A DNA stretch of 64,000 nucleotides from Thalassorhabdomicrobium marinisediminis (GTDB lineage: Bacteria > Pseudomonadota > Alphaproteobacteria > Rhodobacterales > Rhodobacteraceae), in the NCBI RefSeq assembly GCF_003072065.1, contig NZ_QCYG01000001.1:372001-436000 (forward strand), given 5' to 3'. Below, piece after piece: positions 23,803 to 33,184 of this stretch. The stretch's first letter is position 1. Each line of letters begins with the position of its first letter. A model generated the notes under the pieces. That model did no database searches and had not been told where the DNA came from. It saw only the letters and a program-made list of their open reading frames with translations. The position numbers and the translations under genes are program-made.

Positions 23803-26800
23803 ATGGAAATGCAGCGTCCACCAGCAACACCCCAAGGCGAGGGGGGCGGGGCCGAAGCCCGCACGGATCCGGCCCCGCGCGGGCGGCGCCGCCGTGCGCT
23901 CTGGCTGACGGTGCGGGGCCTCGGTCTGGTGCTGCTGGCGCCGGTGATCATGGCGCTGGTCGCGGCGCTGCTGGTGATCGGGCGGGACGTGAGCGCGCCA
24001 AGCTGGATCGTTCGCGAAGTTGAGCTGCGGGCCGCCGAAAGCCTCGCCGGGGGGACGCTGGGTTTCGGCGCGGTGAATGTCACCATCGGCAGCGATCTGC
24101 ACCCGCGACTTGTTTTGAGGGATGTGGTGTTGCGCGACCGGGACAATGCGGTGCTGGCGCGGGTGCCCCGGATCAGCGCGCTGCTGTCGCCGCGCGGCAT
24201 CCTGCAGGGCCGCGTGCTGGCGCAGCGGGTCACCCTGACCGGGGCGCAGATCTCGCTCAGGCGGGCCAAGGACGGCACCGTGGCGCTGGCCTTCGATCAA
24301 GGTGCGGCGGCCATCGGCGCGGCGGACGGGTTTCTGGGGCTGCTCGATCAGGTGGACGGCATGTTCACCCAGGGCGCGCTTGAGGCGTTGGAGCGGGTCG
24401 AGGCGAACGGGCTGATCCTCAATTACGTTGACGGTCGGGCGGGCCGGTCGTGGATCGTCGATGACGGGCAGGTGGCCTTGGACCTGCGCGGCGACGCGAT
24501 GGATCTGCGGGCCGAGGTGGCGCTGCTGTCGGGGCGATCCTTCGTGACCACCGCGGCGCTCAGCTACAGCTCACCCCGGGGCAGCCGTTCGGGGCAGGTG
24601 GGGGTGACGATCACCAATGCCGCCGCGCGGGACATCGCCAGCCAATCGCCGCTGCTGGCGTGGCTGGGCGTGCTCGATGCGCCGATCTCGGGCGCGGTGC
24701 GCGGGCAGATGGATGCGGACGGGCGGCTGACAACGACCTCGGCCACCCTGCAGATCGGCGCGGGTGAGGTGCAGCCCTCGCCCCAGACGCGGCCGATCCC
24801 GTTCAACAGCGCCCGGACCTATCTGCGCTATGAGCCGCGGGAGGAGCGTCTGATTTTTGATCTGATCGAGGTCGACAGCGGCTGGGGCTCGTTCGCGGGC
24901 ACGGCGCGGACCTATCTGCGTGAGTTCCGTGACGGCTGGCCCGAGGTTCTGCTGGGGCATATTGACCTTTCCGCAATGGAGTTGGCGCCCGAGGCGCTCT
25001 ATGACGCGCCGGTGGAACTGTCCGACGGGCGGGTGGATTTCCGGTTGCGGCTGGACCCGTTCACTTTTGACATCGGGCAGGCTGTCGCGGTGGTGGACCG
25101 CACGCCGGTGCGGATTGGCGGACAGGTGCGCGCCGCACCCGAGGGGTGGGCCGTGGCGCTGGATCTGTCGGCGGATCAAATCCCCGCCGCGCAGGTATTG
25201 AACATCTGGCCCCGCGTCGTCACGCCGCGCAGCCGCGCCTGGGTGGCCGAGAACATCCGCAGTGGCATGGTCCACAACGCCGAGCTGGCCTTTCGCGCAC
25301 AGCCGAACACCCGGCCCGGGATGGCCGTGACGCTTGAGGTGAGCGACGCCGAAGTGCGCTTCATGCGCACCATGCCCCCGATCGAAGCGGCGCGGGGAAC
25401 ATTGACCATTCTCGACCGGCGCATGGCGATGGAGCTGAGCGCGGGCCATGTGACTGCGCCCGAGGGCGGGCGGCTCGATCTGGCGGGCAGCACGATGGTG
25501 GTGCCGGTGACCAACCTGCCCAAGCCGCCCGCGCGGTTCGATCTGGCCATCGCGGGGCGGGTGACGGCGGCCATGTCGCTTCTTTCGCAGCCACCGTTCA
25601 ACATGCTCAAAACCTCGGACTTGCCGGTGAGTTTCGCCCAAGGTCATGCCAGTGTCACCGTGGGGATCGACACGCCGCTGGGCAAGGATGTGCCCCCCGA
25701 TGCGCGGGACTGGACGGCGGAGGCGGTTGTGCGGGACGTGCGCTCGGACGTGCTGGTGCCGGACCGGACGCTCACCTCCTCGGCGTTGCAGGTGCGCGCC
25801 GATCCGCAGAGTTTTACCGTCAGCGGCCCGATGCGGTTGGGGGGCTTGGGCGGCACGGCGACGTTTTCGCGCGCCCTTGGCCCGGGGTCCGAGGGGACGG
25901 CGCGGGTCGATGCGACGTTGACGGTCGGGCCGGAGGATCTTGAGGCGCTTAACATCACCCTGCCGCCGGGCATGCTCAGTGGGCAAGCCACGGCGCAGCT
26001 TTCGCTGGACCTGAGCGATGCGGCCGCGCCCGCCTTCCGTCTGACCTCGGATCTGCGCGGCGCCCGGGTTGCGCTGGACGCGGTTGGCTGGTCCAAGCCG
26101 CGCGGCGTGCCGGGGGCGCTTACGGTGGCAGGGCGGATGGGAGAGACTCCGCGGATTGACGAGCTATCCCTGACTGCACCGGGGCTCTCGACATCGGGCA
26201 CCGTAGCACTTGCGCCGGGGGGAGGACTGGCGCGCGCCACCTTCGATCCCGTGCGGCTTGGCGGCTGGCTGAATGCGCCGGTGGTCCTGACCGGGCGCGG
26301 CAAGGGGCGCCCCGTGGGCGTGCAGATTTCCGGCGGCACGCTGGACCTGCGCGCGGCGAACTTTGGCGCCCAGCGGGCCGCTGCTGGCGGGCCGATCTCG
26401 CTTGCGCTGGACACCTTACAGGTCACTGATGCGATCCGGCTGGACGATCTTCGCGGGGATTTCACCACGGCCGGGGGCTTTCAGGGGCAGTTCACCGGCA
26501 CGGTCAACGGGGCCGCCCCGGTGCGCGGCACGGTTGTTCCGATGGAGGGCGGAACGGCGGTGCGGATCGTCAGCGACGACGCGGGCCGTGTCTTGCGGGC
26601 GACAGGGCTTTTGCAGACCGCCGCCGACGGCACCTTCGAGATGATCCTTGTGCCTGCGGGCAGTCCGGGCAGCTATGACGGGCGGATCACCGGGCGCGAC
26701 TGGCGGGTGCGCGATGCTCCGGCGCTGGCGTCTTTGCTGGATGCGATCTCGGTCGTGGGGCTGCTGACGCAACTGGACGGGCAGGGGCTTTTGTTCAACG

Positions 26801-27126
26801 ACATCGAGGTGGCGTTCCGGCTGACCCCCGATCAGGTGATCGTGACGCAGGCGAGCGCCACGGGGCCGGGTCTGGGCATCTCGCTGGACGGGATTTACGC
26901 CACGGCGGCGCGGGTGATGGATTTTCAGGGGGTGATCTCTCCGTTCTATCTGTTCAACGGCATCGGATCGATCCTGACCCGCCCCGGTGAGGGGTTGATC
27001 GGGTTCAATTTCAACTTGCGCGGCCCCGTTGACAACCCGAGCGTTTCGGTCAATCCGCTGTCCGCGCTGACGCCGGGCATGTTCCGAGACATCTTCCGCC
27101 GTTCGCCGCCGCAAGTTGCACAATAG
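23803..27126 (+). CDS. Large AsmA-like / DUF3971 (YhdP-type) envelope protein
   Basis: 1107 residues from ATG 23803 (a second ATG is at 23809). One N-terminal membrane span (~31-54) is followed by a very long, beta-rich periplasmic part with repeated short strands ([30 protein letters not shown]-like elements) and a C-terminal AsmA-like segment with [24 protein letters not shown]. Such proteins are bridge-like lipid carriers or envelope-assembly factors between the two membranes. A candidate TTGCGT-N18-ATATAA promoter would place the transcript start at or next to the ATG. queA begins 11 bases after the stop. Confidence 0.85.
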   Translation: MEMQRPPATPQGEGGGAEARTDPAPRGRRRRALWLTVRGLGLVLLAPVIMALVAALLVIGRDVSAPSWIVREVELRAAESLAGGTLGFGAVNVTIGSDLHPRLVLRDVVLRDRDNAVLARVPRISALLSPRGILQGRVLAQRVTLTGAQISLRRAKDGTVALAFDQGAAAIGAADGFLGLLDQVDGMFTQGALEALERVEANGLILNYVDGRAGRSWIVDDGQVALDLRGDAMDLRAEVALLSGRSFVTTAALSYSSPRGSRSGQVGVTITNAAARDIASQSPLLAWLGVLDAPISGAVRGQMDADGRLTTTSATLQIGAGEVQPSPQTRPIPFNSARTYLRYEPREERLIFDLIEVDSGWGSFAGTARTYLREFRDGWPEVLLGHIDLSAMELAPEALYDAPVELSDGRVDFRLRLDPFTFDIGQAVAVVDRTPVRIGGQVRAAPEGWAVALDLSADQIPAAQVLNIWPRVVTPRSRAWVAENIRSGMVHNAELAFRAQPNTRPGMAVTLEVSDAEVRFMRTMPPIEAARGTLTILDRRMAMELSAGHVTAPEGGRLDLAGSTMVVPVTNLPKPPARFDLAIAGRVTAAMSLLSQPPFNMLKTSDLPVSFAQGHASVTVGIDTPLGKDVPPDARDWTAEAVVRDVRSDVLVPDRTLTSSALQVRADPQSFTVSGPMRLGGLGGTATFSRALGPGSEGTARVDATLTVGPEDLEALNITLPPGMLSGQATAQLSLDLSDAAAPAFRLTSDLRGARVALDAVGWSKPRGVPGALTVAGRMGETPRIDELSLTAPGLSTSGTVALAPGGGLARATFDPVRLGGWLNAPVVLTGRGKGRPVGVQISGGTLDLRAANFGAQRAAAGGPISLALDTLQVTDAIRLDDLRGDFTTAGGFQGQFTGTVNGAAPVRGTVVPMEGGTAVRIVSDDAGRVLRATGLLQTAADGTFEMILVPAGSPGSYDGRITGRDWRVRDAPALASLLDAISVVGLLTQLDGQGLLFNDIEVAFRLTPDQVIVTQASATGPGLGISLDGIYATAARVMDFQGVISPFYLFNGIGSILTRPGEGLIGFNFNLRGPVDNPSVSVNPLSALTPGMFRDIFRRSPPQVAQ

Positions 27127-27137
27127 GGCGCAGGGCC

Positions 27138-28187
27138 ATGAAGCTGAGTGAATTCGATTATGATCTGCCGGAGCGTCTGATCGCCGTGCGCCCGGCGCGG
27201 CCGCGCACCTCTGCCAAGCTGCTGGTCGCCGACAGCGGCGGTCTGCGTGATCTTGCGGTGCGCGATCTGGGGCAGGTGCTGCGCGCGGGCGACCGGCTGG
27301 TGCTCAATGACACCAAGGTGATCCCGGCGCGCCTGTTCGGACAGCGGCACCGGGCCAGCGCGGACGGGGCGGGGGTCTCGAAAATCGAGGTCACGCTGCT
27401 TGAGCCGCAGGCCGACGGCGCCTGGGCGGCTTTGGTCAAGCCCGTGCGCAAAGTGCGCGAGGGCGAGGCTGTCGTGTTCTCACCCGACCTGTCGGCGGTG
27501 CTCGACCGCAAGGGCGACGGCGGCATGGCCTATCTGCGTTTCAACCTGACAGGTGACGATTTCGACGCCGCGCTGAATGCCGCAGGCGCGATGCCCCTGC
27601 CGCCCTATATCGCTGCCAAACGGCCCGCGGATGCGCAGGACAAAAGCGATTATCAGACCGTCTGGGCCGAGAAATCCGGCGCGGTCGCAGCACCCACCGC
27701 GTCGCTGCATTTCGAAAGGTGGCTGCTGGACGATCTGGCGGAGATGGGAGTCACCTTCAGCCATGTGACGCTCCACGTGGGCGCGGGCACATTCCTGCCG
27801 GTGAAGGTCGATGACGTCTCGGACCACAAGATGCATGCGGAATGGGGGCAGGTTTCCGCGCAGGCAGCGGCCGAGATCATGGAGACGAAGGCAAACGGCG
27901 GGCGGGTGATCCCCGTGGGCACCACCGCCTGCCGCCTGATCGAGAGCGCGGGCCGGTCCGGCACCCTGCGCGCTTGGGAAGGGGAGACAGACATTTTCAT
28001 CACACCGGGGTTCGAGTTCCAGATCACCGACGGGCTGATGACCAATTTCCACCTGCCCAAATCGACGCTGATGATGCTGGTAAGCGCACTGATGGGGCAA
28101 GAACGGATCAAGCAGATCTACGCCCACGCCATCGCCAACGACTACCGCTTTTTCAGCTACGGCGACAGCTCGCTTCTGCTGCCCTAG
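27138..28187 (+). CDS. queA: S-adenosylmethionine:tRNA ribosyltransferase-isomerase QueA
   Basis: 349 residues. QueA transfers and isomerises the ribosyl part of SAM to make epoxyqueuosine at the wobble base of tRNAs. Family marks: start [60 protein letters not shown] and [16 protein letters not shown]. Length is standard. It follows the AsmA-like gene by 11 bases and may be co-transcribed with it. Confidence 0.97.
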   Translation: MKLSEFDYDLPERLIAVRPARPRTSAKLLVADSGGLRDLAVRDLGQVLRAGDRLVLNDTKVIPARLFGQRHRASADGAGVSKIEVTLLEPQADGAWAALVKPVRKVREGEAVVFSPDLSAVLDRKGDGGMAYLRFNLTGDDFDAALNAAGAMPLPPYIAAKRPADAQDKSDYQTVWAEKSGAVAAPTASLHFERWLLDDLAEMGVTFSHVTLHVGAGTFLPVKVDDVSDHKMHAEWGQVSAQAAAEIMETKANGGRVIPVGTTACRLIESAGRSGTLRAWEGETDIFITPGFEFQITDGLMTNFHLPKSTLMMLVSALMGQERIKQIYAHAIANDYRFFSYGDSSLLLP

Positions 28188-28361
28188 CGCCGGCGAGCAA
28201 GCAGGCTGTGTGCCTGCCGCGCGAGGTCTGCGGGATGGGGGCGCGCGGTTTCTGCCGAGACGAGATTTGTCTTCTTGCGCCGGTGCGATGTCGCGTTTAG
28301 GGGCGCAGCGGGGGACGGGCCTGTTAGGTCGTCCGCAGGAATATGGTCAAAGGACGGTGCC

Positions 28362-29633
28362 ATGATCAAAGTTTTCTTCGCCTCATGGGCGCTGTTTCTC
28401 GGCATCTTCATGCTGATGGTGGGCAACGGTCTGCAAGGGACCTTGCTGGGGGTGCGCGGCAGTCTAGAGGATTTCTCGACCTTCGAGATGTCCATCGTCA
28501 TGTCGGCCTATTTCGTAGGCTTTCTGGGTGGGTCGCGTCTGGCGCCCGAGATGATCCGCCGCGTCGGCCACGTGCGGGTCTTTGCGGCGCTCGGCTCGAC
28601 CATTTCCGCGGTGCTGATCCTTTATCCGGTCCTGCCTGAGGTCTGGGCCTGGACGCTGGGCCGCGTCGTCATCGGGTTCTGCTTCTCGGGCGTCTATGTC
28701 ACTGCGGAAAGCTGGCTCAACAACGCTGCCACCAACGAAAATCGCGGCCAGTCGCTGTCGCTTTACATGCTCGCACAGATGTCCGGCATCGTTCTGGCGC
28801 AGGTGATCCTCAGTTTCGGGGACGTGAGCGGTTACATCCTGTTCATCATCCCTTCGGTGCTCGTCTCGCTCGCCTTTGCGCCGATCCTGTTGTCGATCAC
28901 GCCGACGCCCGCTTTCGAGACGACACGGCCGATGAAGCTGAAGGACCTGATCGGGACCTCGCCGCTGGCCTCGGTCGGCATGTTCCTGCTCGGCGGCGTC
29001 TTTGCCGCGCAGTTCGGCATGACGGCGGTTTACGGGGTCGAAGCGGGACTGAACGTGAAGGAAATTTCGCTTCTCGTCTCGGTGATTTACGTGGCGGCGC
29101 TTGCGGCGCAATATCCCATCGGCTGGGCCTCGGACCGGATGGACCGCCGGGTGTTGATCATCGGGCTGGCCGCCTTGGGGGGCGCGGGCGCAATCCTTGC
29201 TGCACTCTCCGGTGGCAGCCTGCCGGTCATCCTAGTGGGGGCCGCATTGGTTGGTGGCACAAGCAACCCGCTCTATGCGCTCTACATCGCCTATGCCAAT
29301 GATTTCCTTGAGCATGAGGACATGCCCGCCGCTTCGGCCGGGTTCATCTTCATCAACGGGGTCGGCGCGATCATGGGGCCAATCCTGCTGGGGTACGTCA
29401 TGGGGGTTTTCGGCGAAGCCTCGTTCTGGGTGGCGGTGGCGACCCTGATGCTGGCCATGGCGGCCTATGGCGGGTTGCGGATGCTGCAACGTCCCAGCGA
29501 TACCGCGGTCGAGGATCAGGTGTCCTATGCGCCGGTTCTGGCCAACGCGTCGGTGGTGGCCGTCGACATGGCGCAAGAGGTCTATATCGAAACCGAGCTG
29601 GAAGAGCAGGCGCAGGACGAAAGCGACAGTTGA
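28362..29633 (+). CDS. Major facilitator superfamily transporter (YcaD-like)
   Basis: 423 residues with about 12 predicted spans and a loop between spans 2 and 3 (LGGSRLAPEMIRRVGHVRVFAALG) that matches the MFS A-motif position; a second copy is SDRMDRRVLIIGLAALG near the middle. The region GFCFSGVYVTAESWLNNAATNENRG is characteristic of the YcaD/UMF-type subgroup. A cytosolic acidic tail (EDQVSYAPVLAN...ETELEEQAQDESD) ends the protein. Substrate unknown. AAAGGA precedes ATG 28362. Confidence 0.85.
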   Translation: MIKVFFASWALFLGIFMLMVGNGLQGTLLGVRGSLEDFSTFEMSIVMSAYFVGFLGGSRLAPEMIRRVGHVRVFAALGSTISAVLILYPVLPEVWAWTLGRVVIGFCFSGVYVTAESWLNNAATNENRGQSLSLYMLAQMSGIVLAQVILSFGDVSGYILFIIPSVLVSLAFAPILLSITPTPAFETTRPMKLKDLIGTSPLASVGMFLLGGVFAAQFGMTAVYGVEAGLNVKEISLLVSVIYVAALAAQYPIGWASDRMDRRVLIIGLAALGGAGAILAALSGGSLPVILVGAALVGGTSNPLYALYIAYANDFLEHEDMPAASAGFIFINGVGAIMGPILLGYVMGVFGEASFWVAVATLMLAMAAYGGLRMLQRPSDTAVEDQVSYAPVLANASVVAVDMAQEVYIETELEEQAQDESDS

Positions 29634-29732
29634 GCAACAAGCCTGTGGGGCGAAAAACCCAAAGGTTGCCAAGGTTTACGGATCATGCGACGCTGGGTTA
29701 ACAGTCGGGTTTTGTGGTCGAGAGGACAGGAT

Positions 29733-30323
29733 ATGGTCACTCCGGAACAGGTGCTTTCTTTCTGGGTCGATGAGGTCGGGCCGAAAGGCTGGTATGACGT
29801 CGATCCCGCGCTGGATGCGGCCATTCGCGACCGTTTTGAGGAGACATGGCGCAAGGCCCGCGACGGCGGCTGCAGCACGTGGCAGACCTCCTCGAAGGCG
29901 GCACTGGCCTATATCGTGGTGATGGACCAGTTCCCCCGCAATATGTTCCGGGGCGAGGCCGAGGCCTTTTCCACGGACAAGGCGGCGCGGGCGGCGTCGA
30001 AAGTGTCGATCGACCGCAATTGGGACCAGAAGATCAATGGTCCCGAGCGACAGTTTTTCTACCTGCCCCTGATGCATTCCGAGAACCTGATCGATCAGGA
30101 TCGCGCCGTGCGCCTGTTCAAGTCGCGCATGCCCGACGGCGGCACCAGCAGCCTGCGCCACGCCCGCGCGCACCGCGCCGTGATCCGCAAATTCGGCCGC
30201 TTTCCCTACCGGAATGAGGCTTTGGGCCGCAAGAACACCGCCATGGAAGAGGAATGGCTGCGCGACGGGGGCTACAAGCTGGCCCTGCAGGAAGTGGACG
30301 GCCGCGCCAGCGCCGAGGCCTGA
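29733..30323 (+). CDS. DUF924 family protein
   Basis: 196 residues of the helical DUF924 family (TPR-like fold, function unknown). Marks: PEQVLSFWVDEVGPKGWYDVDPALDAAIRDRF at the start, LAYIVVMDQFPRNMFRG, and FYLPLMHSENLIDQDRAV. ATG 29733 follows an AGGACAGG-type site; an earlier start at 29685 lacks one. No neighbour suggests a role. Confidence 0.85.
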   Translation: MVTPEQVLSFWVDEVGPKGWYDVDPALDAAIRDRFEETWRKARDGGCSTWQTSSKAALAYIVVMDQFPRNMFRGEAEAFSTDKAARAASKVSIDRNWDQKINGPERQFFYLPLMHSENLIDQDRAVRLFKSRMPDGGTSSLRHARAHRAVIRKFGRFPYRNEALGRKNTAMEEEWLRDGGYKLALQEVDGRASAEA

Positions 30324-30405
30324 GGGCCGGTGCTGAACGGGTCGCTTCCGGTTTTCAATCCTGAAGCGCAACTGCTTAGTTTTCGTTTCCCTAGCGGGCC
30401 TTCAT

Positions 30406-30431
30406 AAATTAGTTTAATGCTAAACTAATTT
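30406..30431. promoter_or_regulatory. Perfect 11-bp palindrome upstream of lpdA (probable operator)
   Basis: AAATTAGTTTA (30406-30416) and TAAACTAATTT (30421-30431) are exact inverted copies separated by ATGC. The AT-rich dyad lies 21 bases before the lpdA start in GC-rich surroundings, so it would overlap the promoter or early transcript. No T-run follows and the lpdA ribosome site is immediately downstream, so a repressor operator is more likely than a terminator. Confidence 0.65.
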
Positions 30432-30452
30432 CGGATGAGGAGGACGCGCAGC

Positions 30453-31856
30453 GTGGCCCAGGATACAGCTCAGAACTTTGATATGATCGTGATCGGTGCG
30501 GGACCGGGCGGCTATGTGGCCGCCATTCGGGGCGCACAGCTGGGCCTGAAGGTCTGCGTGGTCGAGCGGGAACATCTGGGCGGCATCTGTCTCAACTGGG
30601 GATGTATCCCCACCAAGGCGCTGCTGCGTTCGGCCGAGGTGTTCCACCTGATGCACCGGGCCAAGGATTTCGGCCTGAAGGCGGACGGCGTGGATTATGA
30701 CCTGCCCGCGGTCGTCAAGCGCTCGCGCGGGGTGGCGGGCCAATTGTCCGGTGGCATCGGTCACCTTCTCAAGAAGAACAAATGCACCGTGGTGATGGGC
30801 GAAGCGACGCTGTCGGGCAAGGGCAAGGTCAGCGTCAAGACCGACAAGGGCACCGAGGAGCTTTCGGCCAAGAACATCGTCATCGCCACCGGCGCCCGCG
30901 CCCGCGAGCTGCCGGGGCTGGAGGCGGACGGCGATCTGGTCTGGACCTACAAGGCCGCGCTGGACCCGGTGCGGATGCCCAAGAAGTTGCTGGTGATCGG
31001 CTCGGGGGCCATCGGCATAGAATTTGCGAGCTTTTACAACACCCTTGGCGCGGACACGACCGTGGTTGAGGTGATGGACCGGGTGCTGCCCGTCGAAGAC
31101 GCGGAAATCTCCAAGTTCGCCAAGAAGCAGTTCGTGAAACAGGGCATGACGATCATGGAAAAGGCCATGGTCAAGAAGCTCGACCGCGGCAAGGGCAAGG
31201 TCACCGCGCATATCGAGACCGGCGGCAAGGTGGAGCAACACGAGTTCGACACGGTGATCTCTGCTGTGGGCATCGTTGGCAACACCGAAGGGCTCGGGCT
31301 GGAAGAGGCGGGCGTCAAGATCGACCGCACCCATGTTGTAACCGATGAATACTGCCGCACCGGGGTCGAGGGGCTCTATGCCATCGGCGACATCGCCGGC
31401 GCGCCCTGGTTGGCGCACAAGGCCAGCCACGAGGGCGTCATGGTCGCGGACCTGATCGCCGGCAAACCGGCCCATCCGGTGAAGCCCGAAAGCATCGCCG
31501 GCTGCACCTATTGCCATCCGCAGGTAGCCAGCGTCGGCTATACCGAGGCCAAGGCGAAACAGCTGGGCTATGACATCAAGGTCGGTCGTTTCCCCTTCAT
31601 CGGCAACGGTAAGGCGATCGCTCTGGGTGAGCCCGAGGGGCTGGTCAAGACGATCTTCGACGCCAAGACAGGCGAGCTTCTGGGCGCGCATATGGTCGGC
31701 GCGGAAGTCACCGAGCTTATTCAGGGCTATGTGATCGGCCGCAAGCTCGAAACCACGGAGGAGGACCTGTTCGAGACGGTCTTCCCGCATCCGACCCTGT
31801 CGGAAATGATGCACGAATCCGTGCTCGACGCCTACGACCGCGTGATCCACATCTAG
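30453..31856 (+). CDS. lpdA: Dihydrolipoyl dehydrogenase
   Basis: 467 residues from GTG 30453, chosen because GAGGAGG lies 9 bases upstream; ATG 30435 would add six residues but would place that site inside the gene. It is the FAD-dependent E3 subunit reoxidising lipoamide in 2-oxoacid dehydrogenases or the glycine cleavage system. FAD site IVIGAGPGGYVAA, redox pair Cys46/Cys51 in GGICLNWGCIPTKA, NAD site LLVIGSGAIGIEFASF, and catalytic HPTLSE near the C-terminus. It stands alone, without E1/E2 genes, behind its own palindrome and terminator. Confidence 0.95.
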   Translation: MAQDTAQNFDMIVIGAGPGGYVAAIRGAQLGLKVCVVEREHLGGICLNWGCIPTKALLRSAEVFHLMHRAKDFGLKADGVDYDLPAVVKRSRGVAGQLSGGIGHLLKKNKCTVVMGEATLSGKGKVSVKTDKGTEELSAKNIVIATGARARELPGLEADGDLVWTYKAALDPVRMPKKLLVIGSGAIGIEFASFYNTLGADTTVVEVMDRVLPVEDAEISKFAKKQFVKQGMTIMEKAMVKKLDRGKGKVTAHIETGGKVEQHEFDTVISAVGIVGNTEGLGLEEAGVKIDRTHVVTDEYCRTGVEGLYAIGDIAGAPWLAHKASHEGVMVADLIAGKPAHPVKPESIAGCTYCHPQVASVGYTEAKAKQLGYDIKVGRFPFIGNGKAIALGEPEGLVKTIFDAKTGELLGAHMVGAEVTELIQGYVIGRKLETTEEDLFETVFPHPTLSEMMHESVLDAYDRVIHI

Positions 31857-31879
31857 GCGCGACGGTCGGGCGCAAGACG

Positions 31880-31906
31880 AAGGGGTGCCGCCATGGCGCC
31901 CCTTTT
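31880..31906 (+). terminator. Rho-independent terminator of lpdA
   Basis: AAGGGGTGCC (31880-31889) pairs with GGCGCCCCTT (31895-31904) with one G-T pair around GCCAT, followed by TTTT at 31903-31906; 23 bases after the lpdA stop. Confidence 0.8.
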
Positions 31907-31944
31907 GCATTGCCCCGCGCGCGCCAGCGGCGTAGCCATCTGAT

Positions 31945-33093
31945 ATGCAAGACACTTCCCCCCACGCCCCGACGCCCTGGCCGCTGATCCTGTTGCTCTG
32001 GAGCACCGGTCTTCTGGCCGCCGCGCAGTTTGCCAAGCTGACACTGACCATCGGTCCGATGCAGACGCTCTATGACGGTGCGCCCGTGGCCCTAGCTGTG
32101 TCGGGCGTGTCGATCATCGGTATCATCGGCGGCGCGGTGGCCGGTTACCTCGTGGCCCGCATCGGCGCGCGCAAGGCGGTGCTCTGGGCGGTGGCGACCT
32201 CGGCCGTGCTGGCGCTGGGGCAGGGGGTCGCCATGCCCTTCTGGGCCTTCATGACCACGCGTATTCTGGAAGGGTTCGGGCATCTGTTGCTCGTGGTGGC
32301 GCTGCCGACGATGATGGTGGCACTGGCCGCCCCGAACGACAAAAGCGTCGTCATGGGGCTTTGGGGCACCTTCTTTGGCGTGGGCTATGCTGTGCTTGCG
32401 GTCGTCGTGCCGCCAGTCGAGGCTTGGGGCGGCATCCGCGCGGTTTATGTCGGGCACGGATTGCTTCTGGCAGCGCTGTTTCCGGTGCTGTGGTGGGTGC
32501 TGCCGCGGGTCATGGCGGGGGCGTCGAAGATCCCCGATATGATCTCGCTGCACCGAACGCTCTATTCCCACCCGCGCTATTTCGCCCCCGGTCTGGGGCA
32601 CGGTATCTACACCACCCTGTTCATCGCGCTCGTGGCCTTTCTGCCGCCGGTGCTGGACGCCATGTGGCTGACGGCGATGATGCCGCTCGCCAACCTTTCG
32701 GGCACCTTCGCAAGCGGCTTTATCGCCCGACGGGTCGCAGCCTCGCACCTGTCGATTTTCGGCTTTGCCGTGGCGGCGGTGTGCTTTGCGCTTCTGGCCG
32801 TGACGGGCTCTGCGGCGTTGGCGCTGCTGGCCATGGTCGCGACGGGCATCACCGCGGGGGCGAACTTCGCTGCGGTGCCGGAACTGAACGCCCGCCCGCA
32901 GGATCAGGCCCGCGCCAACGGGGCGATGGCGCAGGTCGGCAATCTGGGCACCTTCTCGGGGACGCCGCTTTTTGCACTGGTGGCCGGATCGCTCTGGGGC
33001 CTTGTCGGACTGAGCGTTGCGATCTGCCTTTCGGGGGTGATTTTCGCGGGCTACACCTACCACCGCGCCCGCGTCTCGACGCCGTTGGGTTAA
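31945..33093 (+). CDS. Major facilitator superfamily transporter (CynX/NimT-like)
   Basis: 382 residues with about 12 spans starting at residue 13. The first loop reads [20 protein letters not shown], close to the MFS A-motif, and [20 protein letters not shown] matches the fourth span. The pattern resembles the anion-cation symporter/CynX type. Substrate not deducible. The next gene, uvrA, has its own LexA box, so the two are not a functional unit. Confidence 0.82.
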   Translation: MQDTSPHAPTPWPLILLLWSTGLLAAAQFAKLTLTIGPMQTLYDGAPVALAVSGVSIIGIIGGAVAGYLVARIGARKAVLWAVATSAVLALGQGVAMPFWAFMTTRILEGFGHLLLVVALPTMMVALAAPNDKSVVMGLWGTFFGVGYAVLAVVVPPVEAWGGIRAVYVGHGLLLAALFPVLWWVLPRVMAGASKIPDMISLHRTLYSHPRYFAPGLGHGIYTTLFIALVAFLPPVLDAMWLTAMMPLANLSGTFASGFIARRVAASHLSIFGFAVAAVCFALLAVTGSAALALLAMVATGITAGANFAAVPELNARPQDQARANGAMAQVGNLGTFSGTPLFALVAGSLWGLVGLSVAICLSGVIFAGYTYHRARVSTPLG

Positions 33094-33104
33094 TTCTTCC
33101 CAAT

Positions 33105-33119
33105 GTTCCGTTAATGTTC
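33105..33119 (+). promoter_or_regulatory. LexA (SOS) box of uvrA
   Basis: GTTC (33105-33108), seven bases, GTTC (33116-33119): the exact alphaproteobacterial LexA consensus GTTC-N7-GTTC, 65 bases before the uvrA ATG. LexA binding would repress uvrA until DNA damage. Confidence 0.85.
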
Positions 33120-33184
33120 TATATCGGGGGTGGTTTTGCCGCGTAGCCTGCCTATGTGGTGGACTGGTATAGACTGGGGGCCTC

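Noticed and set aside
28201-28217. GCAGGC-N5-GCCTGC hairpin after queA as a terminator
   Set aside because: The stem is short and lacks a T-run; it may be chance in GC-rich sequence.
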